NCBI RefSeq assembly: GCF_003704105.1
Contig: NZ_QUOQ01000006.1
Coordinates: 1 to 64,000 of the forward strand
Source: Brevundimonas lutea
GTDB taxonomy: Bacteria; Pseudomonadota; Alphaproteobacteria; Caulobacterales; Caulobacteraceae
Length of the DNA stretch: 64,000 nt
Direction of reading: 5' to 3'
The stretch's first letter is position 1. Each line of letters begins with the position of its first letter. Position numbers and translations under genes: made by a program. The notes below the pieces were generated by a model. That model made no database searches. It saw only the letters and a program-made list of their open reading frames with translations, and was not told the origin of the DNA. Shown here one piece after another: positions 35,729 to 46,040 of this stretch.

Positions 35729-36938
35729 GGGACGCGGCGGCGCGGCCGCCGCGCGGATCGAGCAGCAGGCCCGACACCGTCGCCGCCAGGATGCGATCCG
35801 CGAGCGGCAATCGCGTCATACGTCCCAGCACATGATCGCGAATCCACGGCAGCCCCGGACCATCGGCCTGATAGAAGGGTGTGAACACCCAGCTGAGCGT
35901 CTGATACAGCCGCACATGCCACCGACGCCGGCGCGCATACTCCGACAGGGCCTCCTCAAGATCGGCATGGGCGGACAGCGCCTCCGCCAGGGCCAAGGCG
36001 TCGAGTAGTCCCATATTCACCCCCTGCCCAAGTTGGGGACTGGTCGCGTGGGCCGCGTCGCCGATCACGGCCAACCGACGTCCGACCGGCCGCGTCAGGG
36101 TGCGGTGGCCATAGCGAGCCAGGGTCAGGGCGTCGGGATCGTCGATCCCATCCAGGATCGGCTGGGTCTCGGGCCACAGAGCCGCCACCTCGTCTCGCCA
36201 CGCCGCCAGCCCGGCCGAGCGCCAGGCGTCATGGTCGCCGTGCTTCAGGCTCCAGAAGAAGGTGGCGACGGGGTGCGGGTCTCCCGGCCGTCGACCGACC
36301 GGAAGCACCCCGATCATCTTCGCCGCGCCCCGATACACCTGTTGCAGGGCCGCCGGATCGAACGGCGCTCCGGGCCAGGGAACTGTGGCCCACAGGGCGC
36401 CCCAACCGAGCGGCGCTCGGTGGCCGGGCAGGGCCTCGGCGATCCGCGACCGCGCCCCCGAAGCGTCGACGACCAGATCGAAACGACCCAATTTTCGGCC
36501 GACGGCGTCGACGGGACGGCCGTCGTCGACCTCGACGACCTCCCGTTCAGTCTGCATCGCCACGCTCTCAGCCAGGCAGGCGTCGAACAGCACTTGAAAG
36601 ATGGCGGCGCGGTGCAGACCCAGGGCCCCCAGTCCGTCTGCGCGCGGACGGGCCAGATCGGCGTAGCGCATGTCCAGAACCGTCCGGCCACGTCGGGCCT
36701 CTCGCCCGACGATCCGCTTTAGCGGCTGACCGAGGTCGCGAGCGGCGCCGGTTAGTCCCAAACAATCCAGCACATGCAGGCCGGTGGGTTGCAGCATGAA
36801 GCCGGCGCCCACCGGGCGCGCCGCCTCGAACCGCTCCAGAATGGTGACGCGACGCCCTTGGCGAGCCAGCATCAGCGCGGCGGCCAGGCCGGCCGGACCG
36901 GCGCCGACCACGGCGACGTCGCGGATCGCGGACGTCAC
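35712..36938 (-). CDS. FAD-dependent monooxygenase (UbiH/PHBH fold)
   Basis: A flavoprotein aromatic hydroxylase-type enzyme. The N-terminal dinucleotide-binding motif is VVGAGPAGLAAALMLARQG; the second FAD motif is RLAVIGDAAHATSPQLGQG with the DG-like segment FDLVVDASGARS. The length of 408 fits class A flavin monooxygenases. It is 13 bases downstream of rsfS, so it probably shares a transcript with nadD and rsfS. The substrate is unknown; a role in ubiquinone synthesis is possible but unsupported. Confidence 0.85.
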   Translation of the reverse strand: MTSAIRDVAVVGAGPAGLAAALMLARQGRRVTILERFEAARPVGAGFMLQPTGLHVLDCLGLTGAARDLGQPLKRIVGREARRGRTVLDMRYADLARPRADGLGALGLHRAAIFQVLFDACLAESVAMQTEREVVEVDDGRPVDAVGRKLGRFDLVVDASGARSRIAEALPGHRAPLGWGALWATVPWPGAPFDPAALQQVYRGAAKMIGVLPVGRRPGDPHPVATFFWSLKHGDHDAWRSAGLAAWRDEVAALWPETQPILDGIDDPDALTLARYGHRTLTRPVGRRLAVIGDAAHATSPQLGQGVNMGLLDALALAEALSAHADLEEALSEYARRRRWHVRLYQTLSWVFTPFYQADGPGLPWIRDHVLGRMTRLPLADRILAATVSGLLLDPRGGRAAASLSDRR

Positions 36939-36951
36939 CGCGTATGCAGGA

Positions 36952-37368
36952 TCAGGCCACGCCGGCGCCGCGGTGTGCGCTGTCGCCCGACCAGATCTTC
37001 TCGATATTGTAGAAGGCCCGGACCTCGGGTCGGAACAGGTGAACGATCACATCCCCGGCGTCGATCAGCACCCAGTCGCAGTGCGGCAGTCCCTCGACCC
37101 GCGCCTTGCCCATGCCCTGCTCCTTGAGGGTGCGCAGCAGGTGGTCGGCGATGGCGCCGACGTGGCGGTGTGAGCGGCCCGAGGCGATGATCATGCTGTC
37201 GGACATCGGGCTTTTGCCCTTGAGGTCGATCAACACGATGTCCTGGGCCTTGTCCTCGTCCAGCCGGTGCAACAGCGCAGTCTCGAGCGGGGTCGAGCCG
37301 GTCGGGAGAGGCTGGTCGGAAGGGGCCGGTGCGCCGTCTTCGTCGTGGATGGGCGCGAAGGGCTCCAT
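36952..37368 (-). CDS. rsfS: Ribosomal silencing factor RsfS
   Basis: Binds uL14 on the 50S subunit and blocks subunit joining under starvation. Family pattern is clear: DKAQDIVLIDLKGKS, MIIASGRSHRHVGAIADHL, VEGLPHCDWVLIDAGDVIVHLF and RAFYNIEKIW. A roughly 35-residue acidic/proline N-terminal extension precedes the core, common in alphaproteobacteria. It follows nadD by 118 bases, the conserved nadD-rsfS pair. Confidence 0.94.
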   Translation of the reverse strand: MEPFAPIHDEDGAPAPSDQPLPTGSTPLETALLHRLDEDKAQDIVLIDLKGKSPMSDSMIIASGRSHRHVGAIADHLLRTLKEQGMGKARVEGLPHCDWVLIDAGDVIVHLFRPEVRAFYNIEKIWSGDSAHRGAGVA

Positions 37369-37486
37369 CTCTTGAGCGGTGTTGGAGACGGCGTCGTCTT
37401 GCGCGTCGTGCGCGGGAGAGGCGGTCAGCGGAGAACTCCGGAATCTGGATAAGTGGCGCCACCCCTAGCACAGACGGCGGAAAAGG

Positions 37487-38176
37487 TCACCGGTCCGCCG
37501 GGTCGGCCCTCAAGGCGGTCGAGGACATGTGATTGAGTGGGGCGGTCAGATAGGTCCAGGCCGGCGCCGGCATGTAGGGCAGAAGGGCGGCGCGCGCGGA
37601 CGGGACCCGGGCGGAGGCGAACCGGGCCGCGGCCGGGGCGGTGCGGCTCTCCAGCAGCGAGCCCGGCCGGGCGATCACCGCCACGGGCATCAGCCGCATG
37701 ATGTCGGTCCAGCCGCGCCAGCGGTGAAACCCGGCCAGATTGTCCGAGCCCATCAGCCAGACGAACCGCACGTCCGGATGGCGGCGCGTCAGCAGACGCA
37801 GGGTGTCGATGGTCCGCTGGACCCCCGCGCGGCTCTCGAAATCCGACACCACCATCGATGGGCCGCGCGCCGCTCTCCGGGCTGAGGCCATTCGTTCGTC
37901 TAGCGGAGCGCTGTCGCGGGGGTCCTTCAGCGGGTTCTGCGGCGAGACCAGCCAGACAACACGGTCAAGGTCGAGGCTCTGCAGCGCCGTCTCGGCCACA
38001 TGCTGATGACCCGCGTGGGCCGGATTGAAGGAGCCGCCGAACAGCCCGACCTTCATGCCGGGCGCCAGCCGCAGCCCGTCGCGCAGCGCGCCCGAGGCGG
38101 GACCAAAGGCCTGGGGCGCGGGGCCGGCGTGGAAGAAGGCCAAGGCGGGAGGGCTCGCGGAACGACTTATGCTCAC
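37487..38176 (-). CDS. nadD: Nicotinate-nucleotide adenylyltransferase
   Basis: Makes deamido-NAD from nicotinate mononucleotide and ATP. The nucleotidyltransferase motif GGSFNPAHAGHQHVA is present, with SPQNPLKD and the ISSTxxR-type end seen as MSSTALRADP. The start is uncertain: GTG 38176 has an AGGG site 6 bases upstream and gives 229 residues; an ATG at 38056 would start directly at the core (189 residues). The family often has the preceding LRLAPGM stretch, so the longer form is preferred. Confidence 0.9.
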   Translation of the reverse strand: MSISRSASPPALAFFHAGPAPQAFGPASGALRDGLRLAPGMKVGLFGGSFNPAHAGHQHVAETALQSLDLDRVVWLVSPQNPLKDPRDSAPLDERMASARRAARGPSMVVSDFESRAGVQRTIDTLRLLTRRHPDVRFVWLMGSDNLAGFHRWRGWTDIMRLMPVAVIARPGSLLESRTAPAAARFASARVPSARAALLPYMPAPAWTYLTAPLNHMSSTALRADPADR

Positions 38177-38218
38177 CCGCGCCCTAACACGGCTCCGCAA
38201 TCCTGTCGCGAAGGATTG

Positions 38219-38389
38219 TCAGCGCTTGAAGGTGTCGCCGATTTCGGCCGCCTCCGGACCATCGGGCCCCGCCGAACGCCGCTCACGGCGGCCTGTCCGG
38301 TCCGTATCGGTCTGAGACGTGGACGGATCAGGTTTGCCGGCGGGCGTGGCGCCGTTCTTCTCGCGGCCGTTGGTCTGGTTATCGCCCAT
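38219..38389 (-). CDS. Small hydrophilic protein, 56 residues, unknown
   Basis: A short reading frame from ATG 38389 to TGA at 38219, with a strong GAGGAG ribosome site 7 bases upstream. The product is extremely polar and low in hydrophobics: begins MGDNQTNGREKNGATPAG, has an arginine cluster (DRTGRRERRSAGPDG) and ends EIGDTFKR. It has no transmembrane segment, signal or cysteine and is probably disordered. It sits between maeB (51 bases upstream) and nadD (42 bases downstream) on the same strand. The clear ribosome site and spacing argue for a real gene, but homology could not be tested. Confidence 0.6.
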   Translation of the reverse strand: MGDNQTNGREKNGATPAGKPDPSTSQTDTDRTGRRERRSAGPDGPEAAEIGDTFKR

Positions 38390-38440
38390 GGTCGGCTCCT
38401 CGCTTTGGAGCCCAACCGGCCGGCTGCTTGCCGGTTCCGT

Positions 38441-40723
38441 TCAGATCTCCTGGGCCGCGCCCTCCTCATAGGCGGCGAAGGTGGCGGCGGTGATGATCTC
38501 CGAGACCGAGGCGCCCAGGGACACGATCTGCACCGACTTCTCCAGTCCGACCAGCAGCGGTCCGATCACCGTGGCGCCGCCCAGGGCCTGGACCAGCCGG
38601 GTCGAGATCGACGCCGAGTGGATCGCCGGCATGACCAGCACATTGGCGTCGCGCGACAGCCGCATGAAGGGATAGGCCGAGCGTTGGGCGGGATCCAGCG
38701 CCAGCTCCGGCGGCATCTCGCCCTCGTATTCGAAGTCCACGCCCTTGGCGTCGAGGATGCGGATCGCCTCACGCACCTTCTCGCCCCGGTCGCCCGGTGG
38801 GTTGCCGAAGGTCGAATAGCTAAGGAAGGCCACGCGCGGATTGCGTCCCAGCTTGCGCACCGTCGCCGCCGCCTGGATGGCGATGTCGGCCAGTTCCTGA
38901 GCGTCCGGAAGCTCGTGGATCGAGGTGTCGGCCACGAACAGGGTGCGGCCCTTGGCCAGCATGACCGACACGCCGATCAGGCTGTCGCCCTTGACGTCCA
39001 GGACGCGGCGGACCTCCTTCAGCACCATGTTGAAGTTGCGGGTCGTGCCGGTGACCATGGCGTCGGCGTCGCCCCGGGCCAGCATGGCCGCGCCGAAATA
39101 GTTGCGGTCCTGATTGATCATCCGCTGCACGTCGCGGCGCAGGTAGCCGCGCCGCTGCAGCCGCTCATAGAGGAAGTCGGTGTAGTCGACGTTCTTGTCC
39201 GAGACGCGGGCGTTGACGATCTCGATGCCCAGCTCGTCGAAGCGCAGGCCCGCCTCGGCGGCGTTCTGGCGGATCAGATCCTCGCGTCCGACCAGGATCG
39301 GCGTGCCCAGCTCCTGCTGCTTGAAGGCCCAGGCGGCGCGGATGACCGAGGTCTCCTCGCCCTCGGCGAACACGATGCGCTTGTTGGGCGAGGCCCGCAC
39401 CGCAGAGGAGATGTTCTGCATCAGGGCCGCCGACGGATCGAGGCGCTGGCGTAGCTCGGCCCGATAGACGTTCATGTCCTCGATCGGCTTGCGCGCCACG
39501 CCGGTGTCCATGGCCGCCTGGGCCACGAACGGCGGGATGTACCAGATCAGCCGCGGATCGAACGGCGTGGGGATGATGTACTCGCGGCCGAATTTCAGCT
39601 TCCGGCCCGAGTAGGCGGCGGCGACCTCGTCGGGCACGTCCTCTCGGGCCAGGGCCGCCAGGGCCTCGGCGCAGGCCACCTTCATCTCGTGGTTCACCTG
39701 GCGCGCCCGCACGTCCAGCGCGCCGCGGAAGATGTAGGGAAAGCCCAGGACGTTGTTGACCTGGTTGGGATAGTCCGACCGGCCGGTGGCGACGATGGCG
39801 TCGGAACGCACTTCGGCGACCTCCTCGGGCGTGATCTCGGGGTCCGGATTGGCCATGGCGAAGATGATCGGATTGGGCGCCATCGACGCCACCATGTCCT
39901 TGGTGATCGCGCCCTTGGCGGCCAGGCCGATGACCACGTCGGCGCCGACCATGGCCTCTTCCAGTGTCCTCAGCGGCGTGTCGGTGGCGTGGGCCGCCTT
40001 CCACTGATCGACATTGTCGCGGCCCTTGTAGACCACCCCGTCGCGATCGAGGATCACGGTGTTCTCAGCCCGCACCCCGGCGGCCTTCATCAGGCCGATC
40101 GATGACAGCCCGGCTGCGCCGGCGCCGACCAGCACCACTCGCACGTCTTCCAGCTTCTTGCCGGCGATGTGGCAGGCGTTGATCAGACCGGCCGTGGAGA
40201 TGATGGCCGTGCCGTGCTGGTCGTCGTGAAACACCGGGATGTCGAGCAGGTCCTGGAGCTCGCTTTCGATGACGAAACATTCCGGAGACTTGATGTCCTC
40301 CAGATTGATGCCGCCCCAGGTGTCGCCGATGTTCTTGACCACGGTGACGAACTCGTCCGGGTCGGTGGTCTTCACCTCGACATCGAAACTGTCGACGTCG
40401 GCGAAGCGCTTGAACAGGACCGACTTGCCTTCCATCACCGGCTTGGAGGCCATGTGGCCCAGATTGCCCAGACCCAGGATGGCGGTGCCGTTGGAGATGA
40501 CGGCGACCAGATTTCCCTTGGAGGTGTAGTCGTAGGCGCGGTCCGCGTCCTCGGCGATGGCCAGCACCGGCACGGCCACCCCCGGCGAGTAGGCCAGCGA
40601 CAGGTCCCGCTGGGTCGCCATCGGCTTGGTCGGCGCCATAGAGATCTTGCCGGGCGTCGGCTCGCGGTGGAAATCCAGGGCCTCCTCGGCGGTGAAGGTC
40701 TGTTTTTCGGTCAGATCGGTCAT
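38441..40723 (-). CDS. maeB: NADP-dependent malic enzyme (MaeB-type)
   Basis: Decarboxylates malate to pyruvate with NADP reduction. The N-terminal malic-enzyme half has YSPGVAVPVLAI, FHDDQHGTAIIS and VLVGAGAAGLSS; the C-terminal 320 residues form a phosphotransacetylase-like regulatory domain (RIVFAEGEE, LVGREDLI, GVSVMLAKG). The length of 760 matches the two-domain MaeB class. It is divergent from typA. Confidence 0.95.
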   Translation of the reverse strand: MTDLTEKQTFTAEEALDFHREPTPGKISMAPTKPMATQRDLSLAYSPGVAVPVLAIAEDADRAYDYTSKGNLVAVISNGTAILGLGNLGHMASKPVMEGKSVLFKRFADVDSFDVEVKTTDPDEFVTVVKNIGDTWGGINLEDIKSPECFVIESELQDLLDIPVFHDDQHGTAIISTAGLINACHIAGKKLEDVRVVLVGAGAAGLSSIGLMKAAGVRAENTVILDRDGVVYKGRDNVDQWKAAHATDTPLRTLEEAMVGADVVIGLAAKGAITKDMVASMAPNPIIFAMANPDPEITPEEVAEVRSDAIVATGRSDYPNQVNNVLGFPYIFRGALDVRARQVNHEMKVACAEALAALAREDVPDEVAAAYSGRKLKFGREYIIPTPFDPRLIWYIPPFVAQAAMDTGVARKPIEDMNVYRAELRQRLDPSAALMQNISSAVRASPNKRIVFAEGEETSVIRAAWAFKQQELGTPILVGREDLIRQNAAEAGLRFDELGIEIVNARVSDKNVDYTDFLYERLQRRGYLRRDVQRMINQDRNYFGAAMLARGDADAMVTGTTRNFNMVLKEVRRVLDVKGDSLIGVSVMLAKGRTLFVADTSIHELPDAQELADIAIQAAATVRKLGRNPRVAFLSYSTFGNPPGDRGEKVREAIRILDAKGVDFEYEGEMPPELALDPAQRSAYPFMRLSRDANVLVMPAIHSASISTRLVQALGGATVIGPLLVGLEKSVQIVSLGASVSEIITAATFAAYEEGAAQEI

Positions 40724-40985
40724 GAGGCTTCCGCGCGGCGCTTCCAGGCGCGACAGGCCTCAGGTGCTGGCCCGCCGTCGTTGCCTCTGTCCTAGAGGGC
40801 GGTTTCCGTCACGACAACCGACGAGACCCCGGCGCGTCGTTGTGCGGCGCCGAAGAGGCCGTCTGGCGTTTGTCATCGGTTGTCTGTATGAGGGCGCCCC
40901 TCTCCTTCCCTCGCGTTCGCACGCGCCCGGCCCGGCGATGTCGCCGCCCGCCGTTTCGCCCGCGCCCTCTTCCCGGCTGTCTGTC

Positions 40986-42818
<1,833 letters not shown>

Positions 42819-42961
42819 TGGCGGCTCGCGGCCAAGGCTGAACGCCCGTTCACCGCGTCGCCCCATTCCGGGCGGGGGCGGGGTGATTTCGGGGCCGCCG
42901 CAACCTCGGCGCCGTTGCCGGGCTTCTAGACGCTGTTTGTAACACTCCGCAGGAGTTCGTG

Positions 42962-43480
42962 ATGACGCGTCTTTCTCTCCTCGCCGGCGCCGCCGTGCTG
43001 GTCATGGCCGCCCCGGCTTCCGCCCAGGTTCTGGGCGGTCAGGTCGGCGGTTCGGTCGGTGGCCAGGTGGCCACGCCGCCGCTCGGTTCAACTCTCAATG
43101 ACGCCGCAGGCCTGACCCGCGACACGGTCGATCGTACGCGCGACGCCGCGCGGGACACTGTCAATGACGTCCAGGATGCTGCCCCGCCGGTGTCGGCTCA
43201 GGGACAGGCCAACGCCGATGGCTCCATTGCGGCTGGTTCCGACGGCGCTGACGCAGACCTCGATGTCCAGGCGGGCGCCATGGTGCATGGCTCTGATGGA
43301 TCGATGCTCGGAACGGTTTCCAGCGCCGCCAGAGACAGCGCAGGACGCGCTCAAGGTCTTGTCGTTCAGACCGCCGAGGGCGCGACCAAGACCATCCCGA
43401 CTAACGGCGCCCGCGTCGAAGGCGGCGCTGTGATCACCGGTTGGACCCAGAGCCAGTTCAACGACGCGCCTGAAAGCTGA
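42962..43480 (+). CDS. Secreted protein with one copy of a repeated PRC-like module
   Basis: A 172-residue exported protein with Sec signal (MTRLSLLAGAAVLVMAAPAS, cleaved after SAQ), a Gly/Val-rich and Asp/Arg-rich middle (DTVDRTRDAARDTVNDVQDA), and one C-terminal module of about 70 residues (AGAMVHGSDGSMLGTV, GLVVQTAEGATKTIPTNG, GGAVITGWTQSQFNDAP). The start ATG follows an AGGAG site at 42951-42955. The module recurs twice in the next gene. Its layout is like PRC-barrel domains, but the match is only by pattern. Role unknown, perhaps envelope stress. Confidence 0.7.
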   Translation: MTRLSLLAGAAVLVMAAPASAQVLGGQVGGSVGGQVATPPLGSTLNDAAGLTRDTVDRTRDAARDTVNDVQDAAPPVSAQGQANADGSIAAGSDGADADLDVQAGAMVHGSDGSMLGTVSSAARDSAGRAQGLVVQTAEGATKTIPTNGARVEGGAVITGWTQSQFNDAPES

Positions 43481-43532
43481 CCGGCGCCGAACTTTGGTGC
43501 GTCGAAATCGCCCGCGAGGCGTTCCGTTCTAT

Positions 43533-43571
43533 GGCCGTGGCGACGCGTCGCTTTGGCGATCCGCCACGGCC
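43533..43571 (+). terminator. Long hairpin between the two PRC-like genes
   Basis: A 10-base perfect stem, ggccgtggcg (43533-43542) and cgccacggcc (43562-43571), with a 19-base loop that itself could fold. No T-tract follows, so it may act as an attenuating or stabilising structure rather than a full terminator. Confidence 0.35.
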
Positions 43572-43629
43572 GCCCCCATAATCTTACCTTTCGTCAGGGA
43601 TTTCGATCCCGCCACATCTGGAGACTTTC

Positions 43630-44340
43630 ATGATCCGCAAGACCGTTCTTCTCGCCGGCGTCGCCGGCGCCCTGGCTTTCGCCGCCCCGGCCGTCGCCCA
43701 GGTCGCCCCCATTCCGCAGGCCGCTCCGGCGCCCGCTGAGCAGACTCAGGGCGCGCAACTGGCGCTGCAACCTGGCGCGGATGTCGCCGGCGCCGACGGT
43801 GTGGTCTACGGGCGCCTCGACGGCGCGGGAACGGCCGCCGACGGGTCAACGGTGCTCCACGTCCGGGCCGAGGACGGCACGGTCAAGGCGGTGCCGATCG
43901 AAGGCATCAGCATGAATGGCGCGACCATCGTGACCGCCTGGGCCAAGGCCCAGTTCGACGCAGCCCCGACCGACCCGGCGCTGAACCCTCCGGCCGCCTC
44001 CGGCGAACTGACCCTGACGCCCGGCGCTACCGTCGTGGGCTCGGGCGGGGCGACGCTCGGTACGCTGCACGGCGCGGCCCAGGGCGCGGACGGCTCCTAC
44101 AACATCCTGGTGCGGGCCGCCGACGGTCAGGTGCGCCCGGTTCCGGCCGAGGGTCTGACCATGAACGGCGCCAACATCGTCACCGCCTGGACCCAGGCGG
44201 AATTTGACGCGGCCCAGGTCGATGCGGCCGCCACGGCCGAGGCGTCCGCCGCCGCTCCCGCCGAGGCGCCCACCGAGGCCCCGGCGATGGACTCGGCGGA
44301 CCCGACGGGGACTGAAGGCATGGAAACCACCCCGGAGTAA
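43630..44340 (+). CDS. Secreted protein with two copies of the PRC-like module
   Basis: A 236-residue exported protein: Sec signal (MIRKTVLLAGVAGALAFAAP, cleaved after VAQ), then two copies of the module seen in the preceding gene. Copy 1 reads PGADVAGADGVVYGRLDG ... VKAVPIEGISMNGATIVTAW (shortened) and copy 2 PGATVVGSGGATLGTLHG ... RPVPAEGLTMNGANIVTAW. Each ends QFDAAP or EFDAAQ. The C-terminus is an Ala/Pro/Glu-rich disordered tail. Duplication within the gene followed or preceded that between genes. Function unknown. Confidence 0.72.
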   Translation: MIRKTVLLAGVAGALAFAAPAVAQVAPIPQAAPAPAEQTQGAQLALQPGADVAGADGVVYGRLDGAGTAADGSTVLHVRAEDGTVKAVPIEGISMNGATIVTAWAKAQFDAAPTDPALNPPAASGELTLTPGATVVGSGGATLGTLHGAAQGADGSYNILVRAADGQVRPVPAEGLTMNGANIVTAWTQAEFDAAQVDAAATAEASAAAPAEAPTEAPAMDSADPTGTEGMETTPE

Positions 44341-44364
44341 TCCGGGGTGCGACCCAGACAGAAA

Positions 44365-44392
44365 AAAGGGCGGCTCTTGCGAGCCGCCCTTT
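44365..44392. terminator. Bidirectional hairpin terminator
   Basis: A perfect 12-base stem (aaagggcggctc with gagccgcccttt, loop ttgc) preceded by an A-run and followed by T's on the opposite strand. It lies between convergent genes at 44340 and 44414 and should serve both. Confidence 0.88.
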
Positions 44393-44413
44393 CCTTTTGG
44401 GTCCGGAAACCGA

Positions 44414-44662
44414 TCAGGCGCGACGCTTGACCAGGCCCAGGATGAACAGCAGCAGGCACGCGCCCAGGAAGGCGACGATCAGCGACTGCCAGCTGAAGCC
44501 CGTCAGGCCGATGCCGAACACGCTGCTGCCGATGAAGCCGCCCAGAAAGGCGCCGACCACACCGACGATCAGATTGGTGAGCAGGCCGTGGTTGCGGCCC
44601 ATCACCTGTTCGGCCAGCCAGCCGGCGGCGATACCAATGACGATCCAAGCGATAATACCCAT
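44414..44662 (-). CDS. GlsB/YeaQ/YmgE-family stress-response membrane protein
   Basis: A small inner-membrane protein of 82 residues with three hydrophobic helices and the family pattern MGIIAWIVIGIAAGWLA, GLLTNLIVGVVGAFLGGFIG (partly shown). The family, once called transglycosylase-associated, is induced by stress in several bacteria; its molecular function is not known. It is convergent with the PRC-like gene and divergent from the XRE regulator. Confidence 0.9.
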   Translation of the reverse strand: MGIIAWIVIGIAAGWLAEQVMGRNHGLLTNLIVGVVGAFLGGFIGSSVFGIGLTGFSWQSLIVAFLGACLLLFILGLVKRRA

Positions 44663-44830
44663 GGGGAACAGTCCTTCCAGCGAGTTGATCTCGTCCCCCT
44701 AAATGCGTCGAGGCGTCGCAGGTTGCCTTGACCGTAACAGCTCCCCTCGCGGGCGAGCGCGGCACGCGGCTTGAAGCGTCACGGGCGAGCGTGCCGAAGC
44801 GGCACATCGCCTGATGAGGAATTCGCGGCC

Positions 44831-45211
44831 ATGGCCTCCGAGATCGATCTGCACCTGGGCAAGCGTCTGCGCCGCCGCCGCCGTCTCCTAGGCCTGACCC
44901 AGCAGCAGCTCGCCAGCCAGGTCGGCATCCGCTTTCAGCAGATTCAGAAGTACGAGTGCGGCGCCAACCGCATCGCCGCCGCCCGTCTGTGGGAGCTGGC
45001 CGAGGCCCTGGAGACCCCGGTCAACTATTTCTACGACGGCTTGACCGAGGCGCTGGAGCGCAGCCGGCCTCAGGCCGCCCAGCCCGAGTCCTTCTCCCGC
45101 AAGGAGACGCTGGACCTGATTCAGGCCTATTATCAGCTGGGCGAGCGCCCGCGCCGCCGCCTGCTGGATCTCGCCAAGTCGCTCCACACCGAGGGCGAAC
45201 AGCCCAACTGA
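44831..45211 (+). CDS. XRE-family HTH transcriptional regulator
   Basis: A 126-residue regulator with an arginine-rich N-terminus and HTH (RRLLGLTQQQLASQVGIRFQ), then QKYECGANRIAAARLWELA and YFYDGL. This is the short SinR-like group also represented at 25185-25601. The ATG at 44831 follows a GAGGA site. Divergent from the GlsB gene, which it may control. 37 bases upstream of the phosphatase gene. Confidence 0.86.
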   Translation: MASEIDLHLGKRLRRRRRLLGLTQQQLASQVGIRFQQIQKYECGANRIAAARLWELAEALETPVNYFYDGLTEALERSRPQAAQPESFSRKETLDLIQAYYQLGERPRRRLLDLAKSLHTEGEQPN

Positions 45212-45248
45212 GGGTGACCGGTCGCTGGGCGAGCGCTAAGCCCTCGCC

Positions 45249-46040
45249 ATGACCGACATTGCAGATTTCGACGCCTTCGCCCTTGAGCTCGCCGCCGCCG
45301 CCGCGGCCGTGACCCTGCCGCTGTTCCGCACCGATGATCTAGGCGAGCAGGACAAGGGCGGCGCCGCCGGCTTTGATCCCGTCACCCGCGCCGACCGAGA
45401 CGCCGAAGCGGCCATCCGCCGTTTGATCGCCGCGCGCCATCCCGATCACGGCGTCATCGGCGAGGAGTACGGCGAGGACCGGCCCGACGCCGAGTGGACC
45501 TGGATGCTGGACCCCATAGACGGCACCCGCGCCTTCATCGCCGGTCTGCCGCTGTGGACCACCCTGATCGCGCTGCGGCACGAAGGCCGGCCCGTGCTGG
45601 GGCTGATCGCCCAGCCCTATCTGGGCGAGGTCTTCATCGGGAGTCGCGCGGCCGCGCGACTGGTGAGGCCAGGCGCGGCGGACAGACCTCTTTCGACCCG
45701 GCGCGGCCTTGGTCTCGACCAGGCGATCATCTCTTGCACCGACGAGGCGCAGTTCCCTGGCCTGGAGCTCGACGCGTGGCGCCGGGTCCGCGCCGCCACG
45801 CGATTGGCCCGCTACGGCTGCGACGCCTACGCCTACGCCATGCTGGCCCTGGGCCGCATCGACCTTGTGATCGAAAGCGGGCTCAAGCCCTGGGACTGGT
45901 CGGCCCTGGTCCCGGTGGTCGAGGGTGCGGGCGGGCGGGTCACCGACTGGTCGGGCGGCGACGATCTGGCTTCTGGACGCCTCGTCGCGGCGGGGGACCC
46001 CACCCTCATCCCGCAGACGATGCGTCTGCTGGCTGGCTAG
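45249..46040 (+). CDS. Inositol-monophosphatase family phosphatase, HisN-like
   Basis: Mg-dependent monophosphatase of the IMPase superfamily. Metal-binding motifs are seen as GEEYGED, DPIDGTRAF and WDWSALVPVVEGAGGRVTDW. The length of 263 and the GRIDLVIESGLKPWD segment fit alphaproteobacterial HisN (histidinol-phosphatase), but the family also includes SuhB-like and CysQ-like enzymes. Its 3' end overlaps the convergent DUF885-like gene by 4 bases. Confidence 0.85.
   Translation: MTDIADFDAFALELAAAAAAVTLPLFRTDDLGEQDKGGAAGFDPVTRADRDAEAAIRRLIAARHPDHGVIGEEYGEDRPDAEWTWMLDPIDGTRAFIAGLPLWTTLIALRHEGRPVLGLIAQPYLGEVFIGSRAAARLVRPGAADRPLSTRRGLGLDQAIISCTDEAQFPGLELDAWRRVRAATRLARYGCDAYAYAMLALGRIDLVIESGLKPWDWSALVPVVEGAGGRVTDWSGGDDLASGRLVAAGDPTLIPQTMRLLAG

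Noticed and set aside
36935-37471. A 178-codon minus-strand frame overlapping rsfS
   Set aside because: The other frame encodes a clear RsfS protein; this one is Arg-rich with no family pattern.
38000-39454. A 484-codon plus-strand open frame over nadD and maeB
   Set aside because: Antisense to two well-supported genes and spans their intergenic gap; no motif seen.
40626-40985. Long N-terminal extension of TypA
   Set aside because: The added sequence is Arg/Pro-rich and lies in the divergent promoter gap with maeB; the standard TypA start is at 40986.
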